45,865 nucleotides of DNA, taken from NCBI RefSeq assembly GCF_003955685.1, contig NZ_RXHJ01000021.1, positions 1 to 45,865 of the forward strand, written 5' to 3'. The stretch is from Corynebacterium hylobatis (GTDB lineage Bacteria; Actinomycetota; Actinomycetes; Mycobacteriales; Mycobacteriaceae). Under the pieces are notes generated by a model. It was not told the origin of the DNA. It saw nothing but the letters and a program-made list of their open reading frames with translations, and did not search any database. Every line of letters starts with the position of its first letter. Within the stretch, counting starts at the first letter, position 1. Positions 25,747-34,191 of the stretch are shown piece by piece. A program made the translations under genes and the position numbers.

Positions 25747-26208
25747 TCACCCTGCGTTCGTGTCAATCAGGTCCGCCCCGTAGCTGTCGGCGAGCTTGTT
25801 GATGATGTCGACGAGATCGCTGGCGCGCTCCAGATCCTCTTCGCTGAGGGTGCCGATCATATCGGCGAGGTACTTGGTGCGCTCCTCCCCGACGCGCTCC
25901 AGTTCACTCTCGCCCAGGCGGGTGAGCCGCACGCGCACTCCGCGACGGTCCTGCTCATCGCGGATGCGTTCCACCAGCTCCCGCTGCTCCAGCTGGTGGA
26001 GTGCGTTGGAGGCGGTGGGCATGCGGATGCCTTCCGCGCGGGCGATCTGGCTGATCCGGGCCGGGCCGTTGTCCTGGAGCCGGGCCATGATCGACAGCTG
26101 CGGGCCGGTCAGATCGGACTGCTCGGAGATGCGGAAGTACATGACGTACAGCTTCGTCATCGCCGGCCTGATCCGGGCGGCGATGTCCTCGGGATGCGTT
26201 GATGCCAT
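25747..26208 (-). CDS. malR: MarR-family regulator, MalR-like
   Basis: The 153-residue product has the MarR winged helix (GPQLSIMARLQDNGPARISQIARAEGIRMPTASNALHQLEQRELVERIRDEQDRRGVRVRLT, about residues 35-100) and dimerisation helices at both ends. In Corynebacterium a MarR protein encoded near ino1 and ponA is MalR, linked to malic enzyme expression and envelope stress; the name here rests on family plus neighbourhood. The ATG at 26208 has AGGA nine bases upstream. A GTG two codons earlier is possible. Confidence 0.75.
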   Translation of the reverse strand: MASTHPEDIAARIRPAMTKLYVMYFRISEQSDLTGPQLSIMARLQDNGPARISQIARAEGIRMPTASNALHQLEQRELVERIRDEQDRRGVRVRLTRLGESELERVGEERTKYLADMIGTLSEEDLERASDLVDIINKLADSYGADLIDTNAG

Positions 26209-26252
26209 GTCCACCGATCCTAGACACTTTCGCCCGGAAAACCGACTGTGAT

Positions 26253-27344
26253 CTAGTCGTCGGCGCCGATGATGAAGGCCTCGAGCTGTGCCCGGGCCTC
26301 CTCGTCGCCCATCTGGACCGGCGGGGACTTCATCAGGTAGGCCGATGCCGGGAGGACCGGGCCACCGATCTTGCGGTCGAGGGCGATCTTGGCGGCACGG
26401 ACGGCGTCGATGATGATGCCGGCCGAGTTGGGGGAGTCCCAGACCTCGAGCTTGTACTCGAGGTTCAGCGGGACCTCACCGAAGGCGGTGCCCTCGAGAC
26501 GGACGTAGGCCCACTTGCGGTCGTCGAGCCACTCGACGTAGTCGGAGGGGCCGATGTGGACGTTGCGGTCCTCGACCTTGCCGGCCAGCGGGCCCTCGTG
26601 CAGGTTGGAGGTCACGGCCTGGGTCTTTGAGATCTTCTTGGACTCCAGGCGGTCACGGTCGAGCATGTTCTTGAAGTCCATGTTGCCGCCCACGTTCAGC
26701 TGCATGGTGCGCTCGAGGCGGACGCCGCGGTCCTCGAAGAGCTTCGCCATGACGCGGTGGGTGATGGTGGCACCGACCTGGGACTTGATGTCGTCACCGA
26801 TGATCGGGAGACCGGCGTCGATGAACTTCTGCGCCCACTCCGGGTCGGAGGCGATGAACACCGGCAGGGCATTGACGAAGGCGCAGCCGGCGTCGATGGC
26901 AGCCTGGGCGTAGAACTTGTCGGCCTGCTCGGAGCCGACGGGCAGGTAGGAGACGACAACGTCGACCTCAGCATCACGGAGCGCCTGGACAACATCGACG
27001 GCTGCCTCAGCGGACTCCTCGACGGTCTCCATGTAGTGCTTGCCCAGCCCGTCGAGGGTCGGGCCACGCTGGACGGTGACACCGGTGGTCGGGACATCGG
27101 CGATCTTGATGGTGCAGTTCTGGGAGGCGTCAATGGCCTCGGCCAGGTCCGTGCCGACCTTGGCGGCATCCACGTCGAATGCAGCGACGAACTCGACATC
27201 GCTGATGTGATACTTGCCGAACTGGACGTGCATCAGTCCCGGCACCTTCTCCCCGGACGGGGTGTCCCTGTAGTACTCCACACCCTGGACCAGCGAGGCG
27301 GCACAGTTGCCGACGCCCACGATCGCTACGCGAACCTTGCTCAT
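26253..27344 (-). CDS. ino1: Inositol-3-phosphate synthase
   Basis: The 363-residue enzyme makes myo-inositol 3-phosphate from glucose 6-phosphate with NAD as internal cofactor. The dinucleotide fold [22 protein letters not shown] opens the protein. Later motifs include [32 protein letters not shown] and [25 protein letters not shown]. It supplies inositol for mycothiol, phosphatidylinositol and its mannosides. A direct repeat TGTCGAAG occurs twice (27373-27380, 27383-27390) in the divergent upstream gap; no match to a known ino1 activator site was recognised. Confidence 0.95.
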   Translation of the reverse strand: MSKVRVAIVGVGNCAASLVQGVEYYRDTPSGEKVPGLMHVQFGKYHISDVEFVAAFDVDAAKVGTDLAEAIDASQNCTIKIADVPTTGVTVQRGPTLDGLGKHYMETVEESAEAAVDVVQALRDAEVDVVVSYLPVGSEQADKFYAQAAIDAGCAFVNALPVFIASDPEWAQKFIDAGLPIIGDDIKSQVGATITHRVMAKLFEDRGVRLERTMQLNVGGNMDFKNMLDRDRLESKKISKTQAVTSNLHEGPLAGKVEDRNVHIGPSDYVEWLDDRKWAYVRLEGTAFGEVPLNLEYKLEVWDSPNSAGIIIDAVRAAKIALDRKIGGPVLPASAYLMKSPPVQMGDEEARAQLEAFIIGADD

Positions 27345-27502
27345 TTATCCGTTCACTCCTTGACGCAGGCCTTGTCGAAGTGTGTCGAAGGGGGTGGCCT
27401 GCCGGCCCCCGTGCTCAACGGTCCATCGTATGCGGTCTCCCCGGGGGGCAGCGGATCGGGCACGGGCAGGATCGATCAAGAAGCCTGTTCAGGTGCCGCC
27501 GG

Positions 27503-27508
27503 TAGACT
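27503..27508 (+). promoter_or_regulatory. -10 element placing the DUF5318 gene on a leaderless transcript
   Basis: TAGACT ends six bases before the GTG start at 27515. No ribosome binding site precedes the start, which fits leaderless translation. Confidence 0.5.
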
Positions 27509-27514
27509 GACCCT

Positions 27515-27889
27515 GTGTCTGCCGGAAACTTCGTCCGCCGTAACGAGATCTCCCACCGCTTCGCCCGCCAGGACCTCCTGCGCCGCTGGCGGGCCGGTGA
27601 GGCTTCGCGTGATGAGGTCTGCGATGCCGATTTCCTTCTCGTCACCGCCGCGACCTACCACGGGGAGCCCGCAGGCTACCCGTGCCCGGTATGCGGTTCG
27701 GAGGACCTGCGCATTGTCCAGTGGATCCACGGGGAGCAGCTTGGCCGCATGTCCGGCACGGCGCGCAGCGACGAGGAGATCGCCGCGATCGTCGCCACCG
27801 GTCGGGAGGTCACCGTGCACACGGTGGAGGTGTGCCCGACCTGCCGTTGGAATCATCTCCTGAAGGCCGTCACCGCCACCGCGGGGTGA
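27515..27889 (+). CDS. DUF5318 family protein with four-cysteine zinc-binding motif
   Basis: The 124-residue protein has two CxxC pairs (YPCPVCGSEDL near residue 57 and VCPTCRW near residue 110) that probably bind zinc, separated by a SDEEIAAIVATGREVTVHTVEV stretch. It matches the actinobacterial DUF5318 family, found next to ponA in mycobacteria and corynebacteria. The function is unknown. The ponA gene follows by about 100 bases with its own TAGGGT element. Confidence 0.75.
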   Translation: MSAGNFVRRNEISHRFARQDLLRRWRAGEASRDEVCDADFLLVTAATYHGEPAGYPCPVCGSEDLRIVQWIHGEQLGRMSGTARSDEEIAAIVATGREVTVHTVEVCPTCRWNHLLKAVTATAG

Positions 27890-27996
27890 TGTGACGCGCC
27901 CTGACCAGTGGGACGAATGATTCCCCTACATGCCTCCGGCGCAGTAGGGTTCACGGGTGTATCAAACGCCACCAGTGACCACAACGGGGACAACAC

Positions 27997-30201
27997 TTGT
28001 CTGAGAAGAACAACAACGCGAAACGCGGATCCACGCGGGGTGAACGCAGCCGGGAGCAGAAGGCCGGGCAGGAGGACAGGCGTCGGCCGGTCCTGCTCGC
28101 GGTGCTCGGCGGGCTCCTCGCGCTGATCCTCATCCCACTGGGCGTCTTCCTCGTGGTGTACTCCACGATCGACGTGCCGGAGCCGGAGGAGCTGACCTCC
28201 GCACAGGTCTCCTCCATCTACGCCTCGGATTCCTCCACGGAACTGGCCCGTGTCGTCCCGCCGGAGGGCAACCGCCGGCAGGTGCCGCTGGAGCAGGTGC
28301 CGGAGCCGCTGCAGAACGCCGTCCTCGCCGCGGAGGACCGTGAGTTCTGGACCAACCAGGGCTTCTCCTTCACCGGTTTCGGCCGTGCCGTCGTCGGCCA
28401 GATCACCGGCAACACCTCTGCCGGCGGTGGTTCGACGATCACCCAGCAGTACGTGAAGAACGCCCTGGTCGGTGATGACCACTCCTATGTGCGCAAGGCC
28501 CGTGAGCTCGTCTACTCCGTGAAGATGACCAACCAGTGGTCCAAGGAGGACATTCTCGCCGCCTACCTCAACACCGTCTACCTGGGCCGCAACGCCTACG
28601 GCGTGGAGGCCGCCTCGCACGCCTACTTCGCCAAACCCGTCACCGAGCTGAACACGCAGGAGGCGGCGATGCTGGCCGCCACCATCCAGCTGCCCAGCCA
28701 GTTGGATCCGTGGGCCAACCCGCAGGGGGCGGAGGGCCGCTGGAACTACGTCCTCGACGGCATGGTCGAGATGGGTGTCCTGATTCCGGAGGAGCGCGCC
28801 GGGATGGTCTACCCCGAGACCCGGGACCCGGCCGAGTACTCCGCCTACACCGAAGCGACCGGCACCAACGGCATGATCAAGAACCACGTGATCAATGAGC
28901 TGCAGAGCATCGGCATCACTGAGCAGGAGGTGACCACCCGCGGCCTGCGGATCACCACCACGATCGACCCGCAGGCCCAGGAGGCCACCATCCAGGCGGT
29001 GCGCACCAACCTCGCCCAGCTGCAGGATGATGCCCGCGCCGGTGTCGTCTCCGTCGAACCGGGGACCGGCGCCGTCCGCGCCTACTTCGGTGGTGAGGAC
29101 GCCGCCGGCTGGGACTACGGCAACGCCGCCCTGCAGACCGGCTCCACCTTCAAGATCTTCGGCCTGGCGGCCGCCCTCCAGCAGGGCATCCCGCTGAGCG
29201 CCGTGTACGACTCGTCCCCGGTGACGCTGCCCGGCAACATCGTGGTGAACAACTGGGACGGCGGCAGCGCCGGTTACACCACCCTCTCGGAGGCGCTGAA
29301 GCACTCCTACAACACCAGCTTCATCCGCCTGCAGGACGACCTGACCAACACCACCCAGGACACCGCCGACATGGCCCATGCCCTGGGCGTGGCGGAGTCC
29401 CTGCCGGGGGTCCCGGAGACCCTCACCGAGAACGGTGCCCAGCCCTACGAGGGCATCATCCTGGGCCAGTACCAGACCCGTCCCATTGACATGGCGACCG
29501 CGCTGGCGACCCTGGCCAACGGTGGTGTGTGGCACCAGACCCACTTCGTCGAGCGGGTGGAGACCGGCGACGGCGAGCTGCTCTACCAGCACGAGACCGG
29601 TGACGGCGAGCGTCGCGTAGCCGAGGTCGTCGCCGACAACCTCCTGTACGCGATGCAGCCGATCGCCGCCTACTCCAACGGCAGCTCCCTGGCCGGTGGA
29701 CGCCCCTCCGCCTCCAAGACCGGTACCGCCCAGCTCGGCGACACCGGCCGGAACAAGGACGCCTGGATGGTCGGCACCACCCCGCAGCTGGCCACCGCCG
29801 TGTGGGTCGGTACCGCGGACAACACCACCGCCATCTACAACGAGTGGGGTGGCAACATGTTCGGCTCCGGTTCCCCCTCGCGGATCTGGAAGGCCGCGAT
29901 GGACGGCGCGCACCAGGGCAAGGATGTCGAGCAGTTCGCCTCCCCGGGTCCGATCAACTTCGGCACCGGTATCCCGGCGGGCGGAAACGGTATGCGCTAC
30001 GCCCCGGCCCCGGTCCAGCCGGTGGCTCCTGCCCCGGCCCCGGCCACGGAGATCGCCGAGGAGCCGCCGGTGGAGGACACGACCGTGGACTCCCCGCAGC
30101 CCGCCGCGCCGGAGCCGGCACCGCTGCCGCAGCTGCCGACCCCCAACGAGAACGGTGAACTCGAGATCCTGCCGGGCCTGGTCATCGACCTGCCTGATTA
30201 A
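27997..30201 (+). CDS. ponA: Class A penicillin-binding protein
   Basis: The 734-residue bifunctional cell wall synthase has a basic cytoplasmic N-terminus and one membrane anchor (about residues 34-56). A GT51 transglycosylase domain follows, with AAEDREFW and GGGSTITQQYVKN. The transpeptidase domain has the catalytic serine in GSTFK, then SYN, then KTGT. A Pro/Ala/Glu-rich tail of about 60 residues ends the protein. The start is a TTG at 27997; no other start gives the anchor in the right place. A TAGGGT -10-like element is at 27945-27950. The glycosyltransferase gene starts 15 bases downstream. Confidence 0.93.
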   Translation: MSEKNNNAKRGSTRGERSREQKAGQEDRRRPVLLAVLGGLLALILIPLGVFLVVYSTIDVPEPEELTSAQVSSIYASDSSTELARVVPPEGNRRQVPLEQVPEPLQNAVLAAEDREFWTNQGFSFTGFGRAVVGQITGNTSAGGGSTITQQYVKNALVGDDHSYVRKARELVYSVKMTNQWSKEDILAAYLNTVYLGRNAYGVEAASHAYFAKPVTELNTQEAAMLAATIQLPSQLDPWANPQGAEGRWNYVLDGMVEMGVLIPEERAGMVYPETRDPAEYSAYTEATGTNGMIKNHVINELQSIGITEQEVTTRGLRITTTIDPQAQEATIQAVRTNLAQLQDDARAGVVSVEPGTGAVRAYFGGEDAAGWDYGNAALQTGSTFKIFGLAAALQQGIPLSAVYDSSPVTLPGNIVVNNWDGGSAGYTTLSEALKHSYNTSFIRLQDDLTNTTQDTADMAHALGVAESLPGVPETLTENGAQPYEGIILGQYQTRPIDMATALATLANGGVWHQTHFVERVETGDGELLYQHETGDGERRVAEVVADNLLYAMQPIAAYSNGSSLAGGRPSASKTGTAQLGDTGRNKDAWMVGTTPQLATAVWVGTADNTTAIYNEWGGNMFGSGSPSRIWKAAMDGAHQGKDVEQFASPGPINFGTGIPAGGNGMRYAPAPVQPVAPAPAPATEIAEEPPVEDTTVDSPQPAAPEPAPLPQLPTPNENGELEILPGLVIDLPD

Positions 30202-30216
30202 CCGGAGGGCCAGCGG

Positions 30217-31644
30217 ATGCGGATCAACCACCCCACCGAGCGGATCTCCCCGGCTCTCACCGAGCCGGTGGCCGCCGGTTTCATCTCCTTCCTCGGCGGT
30301 CCCGTCGGCCGTTTCGCCGCGGTGGGCCGCCAGCCCTGGTGGACCCCCGTGCGGGTGCTGGTCTCGGTGGCGCTGGTCTTCCTGTCCTTCGGTTTCCTGG
30401 CCAAGGCCCGCTGCCTCGGGGGCGGCCGGGCAGCGGACGGCACCGTCGTCCTCGACTGGTCGGGCAACCGCCAGTACGTCGCCGCCTGCTACAACGACAT
30501 CACCCCCCTCTTCGCGGGCCGCGGCCTCGACGAGGGGGGTTTCCCCTACGCCTATTCCTGGGTGGAGGGGGATCTCACCCGCTACCTGGAGTATCCGGTC
30601 CTGGCCGGGATGTTCCAGTGGCTGATGGGTGCGCTGGCCCGCCTGAGTTACCCGCTCATCGAGGCAACCCCGCTGCTCATTCCCGCGGCGTCGTGGTACT
30701 TCGCGCTCACAGCCCTGGCGATGTCGGCGATGTGGGTGCTCACCATCCGGCTGGTGGCGGCCCTGGCGGGCAACCGGGTGTGGGACACGGTGCTCGTGGC
30801 GGCCTCGCCGCTGCTCATCGTCCACGCCTTCACCAACTGGGACATCCCTTCCGTGATGTTCGTGGTGGGTGCCCTCTACGCCGTCAGCCGGGGGCGGCCG
30901 GTCCTGGCGGGTGTGCTCATCGGCCTGGGCACGGCCTTCAAGCTGTGGCCGCTGTTCCTGCTGGGCGCGTATCTGGTGCTGGCGGTCCGTGACCGCCGGC
31001 CGGGGCCTTTTCTGCGGATGCTGGGGGCGGCTGCGGGTTCCTGGCTGGCGGTGAACCTGCCGGTGATGGCGCTCTACCCGGAGGCGTGGAACGAATTCCT
31101 CCGGCTCAACAGTGAGCGCGGTGCGGAGTGGACCACGGTCTACGCGGTCATCGCCCGTAACCTGTTCCTCCCGGCCCTGCCGAACGCGGTGCTCAACACC
31201 CTGTCCTTCGCGCTGTTCGCCGCCGCCTGCCTGGCCATCGGGGTGCTGGGTCTGTGCGCTTCCCGGCGCCCCCGTGTCGCCGAGCTCGTCTTCCTCATCG
31301 TCCTGGCCTTCCTGCTCTTCAACAAGGTGTGGTCACCGCAGTACTCGCTGTGGCTGGTCGTGCCCGCCGTGCTGGCCCTGCCGCGCTGGCGGCTGCTGCT
31401 GGGGTGGATGACCGTCGACATGCTGGTCTGGCCGATGCTCATGTGGCACATGCTCGGCGCGGAGAACAACGGGATTCCCTCCGAACTGCTCGACACGGTC
31501 CTCATCGCCCGGTTCGTCCTGCTGGTGGTGATGGCCACCCTGGTGGTCCGGCAGATACTGGGTCGGGGGACCGACCGGGTGCGGGCCGCGCACCAGGGGC
31601 AGGACCCCCTGTCGTTGGCTGCTTCCACCGGTCATCGGCGATGA
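30217..31644 (+). CDS. GT87/DUF2029-type membrane glycosyltransferase
   Basis: This 475-residue polytopic protein has about ten to twelve membrane helices and resembles the DUF2029/GT87 polyprenyl-phosphate-mannose-dependent transferases (GT-C fold). The region after the first helix contains AACYNDITPLFAGRGLDEGGFPYAYSW, an extracytoplasmic loop with acidic residues; GT-C enzymes use an acidic residue in this loop. The same gene follows ponA in mycobacteria. A role in lipoglycan or cell-wall mannosylation or arabinosylation is likely, but the acceptor is unknown. ACCGGAGGGCC just upstream supports the ATG. Confidence 0.78.
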   Translation: MRINHPTERISPALTEPVAAGFISFLGGPVGRFAAVGRQPWWTPVRVLVSVALVFLSFGFLAKARCLGGGRAADGTVVLDWSGNRQYVAACYNDITPLFAGRGLDEGGFPYAYSWVEGDLTRYLEYPVLAGMFQWLMGALARLSYPLIEATPLLIPAASWYFALTALAMSAMWVLTIRLVAALAGNRVWDTVLVAASPLLIVHAFTNWDIPSVMFVVGALYAVSRGRPVLAGVLIGLGTAFKLWPLFLLGAYLVLAVRDRRPGPFLRMLGAAAGSWLAVNLPVMALYPEAWNEFLRLNSERGAEWTTVYAVIARNLFLPALPNAVLNTLSFALFAAACLAIGVLGLCASRRPRVAELVFLIVLAFLLFNKVWSPQYSLWLVVPAVLALPRWRLLLGWMTVDMLVWPMLMWHMLGAENNGIPSELLDTVLIARFVLLVVMATLVVRQILGRGTDRVRAAHQGQDPLSLAASTGHRR

Positions 31645-31652
31645 TGTAGGGC

Positions 31653-31853
31653 ATGACCACCACGACCCTGCTGGGCATCATCTCCATCGCGATCGGTTTC
31701 CTGTGCATAGGTGCGGCCTTCTGGGCCTTCATGCGGAAGAAGCCCACCGCCTGGCCGGTCGCGCTCGGCGTCGCCGCCTTCGTCTTCGTCACCGTCATCC
31801 CGACCTTCCTGGCGGTTTTCTTCGCTACGGTGCCTGGTGATGTCCCGCGTTGA
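31653..31853 (+). CDS. Small two-helix membrane protein
   Basis: The 66-residue protein consists almost wholly of two hydrophobic helices (about residues 6-26 and 33-58) joined by a basic MRKKP turn. It starts eight bases after the glycosyltransferase stop and is probably co-transcribed. No family function is known to me. Confidence 0.6.
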   Translation: MTTTTLLGIISIAIGFLCIGAAFWAFMRKKPTAWPVALGVAAFVFVTVIPTFLAVFFATVPGDVPR

Positions 31854-31915
31854 TGGGCGGGGTTATGCCAGATGGGGCGTCGAAAAGCAATTAACGGATT
31901 CAGGGGCGCATGAGG

Positions 31916-32011
31916 TAGGCTGCGGAGGTTGCTTGACGCAACAGACCCTCCTGTCACGCCCACAAGGGGTGTGGCCGAACCAATTACTAGACCATAGGAG
32001 GTGATGAGGTC
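31916..32011 (+). promoter_or_regulatory. rpsF promoter and leader
   Basis: TAGGCT (31916-31921) is a -10-like element with TTAACG (31891-31896) as weak -35. The leader of about 84 bases contains GTTGC-TTGAC-GCAAC (31928-31942), a second possible hairpin around 31960-31974, then CCGAAC. Leaders of rpsF in other bacteria can bind the S6:S18 complex through a stem with a bulged CCG; whether this one does is a guess. TAGGAGGTGA provides the ribosome binding site. Confidence 0.4.
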
Positions 32012-32299
32012 GTGCGTCACTACGAAATCATGATCATTCTGGATCCGTCCCAGGATGAGCGCACCGTTGCCCCGTCCCTGGATAAGTACCTTGAGATTGT
32101 CCGTAAGGACAATGGCAAGGTCGAGAAGGTTGATGTGTGGGGCAAGCGTCGTCTTGCGTACCCGATCAACAAGAAGGAAGAGGGCGTCTACGCCGTCATC
32201 AACCTGGAGTGCGAGTCCGCGACCGTGCTCGAGGTTGACCGCGTTCTCAACCTGAACGACTCTGTCCTGCGCACCAAGGTCCTGCGCACCGACGCTTAA
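32012..32299 (+). CDS. rpsF: Ribosomal protein bS6
   Basis: The 95-residue product is a full-length S6 ([19 protein letters not shown] at the start, [23 protein letters not shown] in the middle). The start is GTG, preceded by a strong AGGAGGTGA. It heads rpsF-ssb-rplI. The usual rpsR between ssb and rplI is absent, as in other corynebacteria. Confidence 0.97.
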   Translation: MRHYEIMIILDPSQDERTVAPSLDKYLEIVRKDNGKVEKVDVWGKRRLAYPINKKEEGVYAVINLECESATVLEVDRVLNLNDSVLRTKVLRTDA

Positions 32300-32388
32300 G
32301 AACGGATACTGGGAGACGAGCGTATGCCCGTCACCCGGCAGGCACGTCATCAGGCATCAACCGCGCGAAGCAGGAAGGCTGAACAACC

Positions 32389-33042
32389 ATGGCAATTGGA
32401 GATACCCCGATCACCGTCGTCGGCAACGTCGTCGCTGATCCCGAACTCCGCTTCACCCCCTCGGGTGCAGCGGTGGCCAACTTCCGTATCGCCTCCACTC
32501 CCCGGGTCCGCAACCGCGAGACCAACCAGTGGGAGGACGGCGAGGCTCTGTTCCTCACCTGCAACGTGTGGCGCCAGGCGGCCGAGAATGTCGCCGAGTC
32601 CATCTCCAAGGGCATGCGCGTGATCGTCAACGGATATCTGAAGCAGCGAAGCTATCAGACGAAGGAAGGCGAGAACCGCACGGTCTACGAGGTTGAGGTC
32701 GAAGAGGTCGGCCCGTCCCTGAAGTTCGCTTCTGCCCAGGTCAACCGCAACCCCCGTGAAGGTGGCGGTTTCGGCGGCGGTGGCGGCAACTTCGGTGGCG
32801 GTCAGCCCCAGCAGTCTCAGCAGTCGCAGCACCAGCCCCAGCAGGGTGGTTTCGGCGGGCAGCAGGGCTACCAGGCCCCGCCGCAGCAGTCTCAGCCGCA
32901 GCAGCAGCCTCACCCCCAGCAGGGCGGGTTCGGTGGCCAGCAGGCCCAGCAGCCCGGCCAGATGCCGGCCAACGACCCGTGGGGCTCCGCCCCGCCGGCC
33001 GGTGGTTTCGGCGGTGCGGCCGATGACGAGCCTCCGTTCTGA
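32389..33042 (+). CDS. ssb: Single-stranded DNA-binding protein
   Basis: The 217-residue protein has an N-terminal OB fold ([33 protein letters not shown], through [25 protein letters not shown], about residues 4-110). A long Gln/Gly-rich low-complexity linker of about 95 residues follows. The conserved acidic tip DDEPPF, which docks replication and repair partners, ends the protein. The linker is longer than in E. coli SSB but usual for actinobacteria. Being next to dnaB fits its replication role. Confidence 0.96.
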   Translation: MAIGDTPITVVGNVVADPELRFTPSGAAVANFRIASTPRVRNRETNQWEDGEALFLTCNVWRQAAENVAESISKGMRVIVNGYLKQRSYQTKEGENRTVYEVEVEEVGPSLKFASAQVNRNPREGGGFGGGGGNFGGGQPQQSQQSQHQPQQGGFGGQQGYQAPPQQSQPQQQPHPQQGGFGGQQAQQPGQMPANDPWGSAPPAGGFGGAADDEPPF

Positions 33043-33141
33043 TTGAGCAGATCAACCCATCTCAACTGACTTTCCCGACGGCCCGCGCGTGCCCACCGGC
33101 ACGCCGCGTCAGCCAGGGATACACAACGAAAGGCAGGGATC

Positions 33142-33594
33142 ATGAAGCTGATCCTCACCGCTGCCGTTGACAACCTCGGAGTCGCAGGCGACATCATCGA
33201 GGTCAAGGACGGTTACGGACGTAACTACCTGCTTCCCCGCGGTCTGGCCATTGTGGCCACCCGTGGTGCTGAGAAGCAGATCGAGGGCATCCAGCGTGCC
33301 CAGGAGGCTCGCGCCATCCGCGACCTCGACCACGCCCGCGAGGTTCGCCAGCAGCTCGAGGAGCTGTCCGGCGTGACCGTGCAGGTCCGCACCTCTGACT
33401 CCGGCAAGCTCTTCGGTTCCGTGAAGGCCGAGGACATTGCTGACGCAGTGAAGAAGGCCGGCGGCCCGACCCTGGACAAGCGCACCATTGAGCTGTCCAA
33501 GGGTCTGGTGAAGAAGACCGGTAACTACCAGGTTATCGTTCAGCTCCACTCCGAGGTCACCGGCAAGATCAACTTCGAGGTCGTCGCCGCGTAG
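33142..33594 (+). CDS. rplI: Ribosomal protein bL9
   Basis: The 150-residue protein has the L9 N-terminal signature [26 protein letters not shown], the long connecting helix and the C-terminal RNA-binding domain. AAGGCAGGG precedes the ATG. A strong terminator follows 65 bases after the stop. Confidence 0.97.
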   Translation: MKLILTAAVDNLGVAGDIIEVKDGYGRNYLLPRGLAIVATRGAEKQIEGIQRAQEARAIRDLDHAREVRQQLEELSGVTVQVRTSDSGKLFGSVKAEDIADAVKKAGGPTLDKRTIELSKGLVKKTGNYQVIVQLHSEVTGKINFEVVAA

Positions 33595-33658
33595 CCCGCG
33601 CCAGACGACGGTCAGTTTCCCGCGTGAACGGGATTTCCTGACCCAATGACAACAGCAG

Positions 33659-33707
33659 ACTGACAGCCCTACGGATTCGTGATCCGCAGGGCCGTCAGTC
33701 GTTTTTT
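33659..33707 (+). terminator. rplI terminator
   Basis: A long stem pairs ACTGAC-GCCCT-CGGAT (from 33659) with ATCCG-AGGGC-GTCAGT (to 33699), with single-base bulges, and is followed by CGTTTTTT. It ends the rpsF-ssb-rplI unit. Confidence 0.9.
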
Positions 33708-33736
33708 CTGCTTCTCCACGTTCTGCCGGCCCCGGC

Positions 33737-34037
33737 TGTGGACAACTGTGGAGAACCGGAGCGAGTTCATCCTCCGGTAACCGGGCGTTTTCGGGACAGC
33801 GCCCCATCGTTCAGGGGTCGGTGCCTGTTTCCTGCATCGCAGAACAGTGCGAAAGATACTTGTCCACGGTTGCGGTGGAGTTGTCCACAGGTGTGGGTCA
33901 GGTCCCTGAGCTGGCAGAATAGGCCAGTTATAGGGGTGCTCCCTCAGAGTTGTCCACAAGCTATCCACAGCTTTATGGGGTGCCGGGGGATAAAACACGG
34001 CGTTTACCTGGGTTTGTCCACATCCCCCTGTGGATAA
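33737..34037. promoter_or_regulatory. DnaA-box cluster upstream of dnaB
   Basis: The 597-bp gap between rplI and dnaB has no gene. It contains at least seven DnaA-box-like nonamers: 33737-33745 (minus, TTGTCCACA), 33860-33868 (TTGTCCACG), 33881-33889 (TTGTCCACA), 33950-33958 (TTGTCCACA), 33961-33969 (CTATCCACA), 34014-34022 (TTGTCCACA) and 34029-34037 (minus, TTATCCACA, perfect E. coli consensus). A weaker one is at 33747-33755 (minus). TTGTCCACA is the box preferred in mycobacteria. The cluster ends about 90 bases before the dnaB -10-like element, so DnaA could control dnaB or be titrated here. Confidence 0.8.
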
Positions 34038-34124
34038 CTCGGGTGAGGAATCTCATTCCGGTGCTGCAAAGCTGCCCTTTCCACAGCCCTCCAACTGCGG
34101 ATTCTCCATCCCTGCCCCGGGGGT

Positions 34125-34130
34125 TAGACT
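34125..34130 (+). promoter_or_regulatory. dnaB -10 element
   Basis: TAGACT lies 61 bases upstream of the dnaB ATG and directly downstream of the DnaA-box cluster. No good -35 is visible. Confidence 0.45.
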
Positions 34131-34191
34131 GCGGGAGGAAACATCGGCCACGCCCCACGGTGTGGCCGTGAGAAAGGACGGGTACGCACAG

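Noticed and set aside
27853..30825. A 990-residue open frame on the minus strand across ponA
   Set aside because: It is a repetitive His/Gly/Arg-rich shadow with no family features; ponA on the other strand is complete.
33043..33141. Missing rpsR between ssb and rplI as a possible deletion
   Set aside because: Absence of rpsR from this operon is usual in Corynebacterium, where S18 is encoded elsewhere.
33700..34190. Chromosomal oriC
   Set aside because: DnaA boxes are present, but corynebacterial oriC lies at dnaA-dnaN, neither gene is here, and no clear AT-rich unwinding element is seen. Recorded instead as a DnaA-box cluster.
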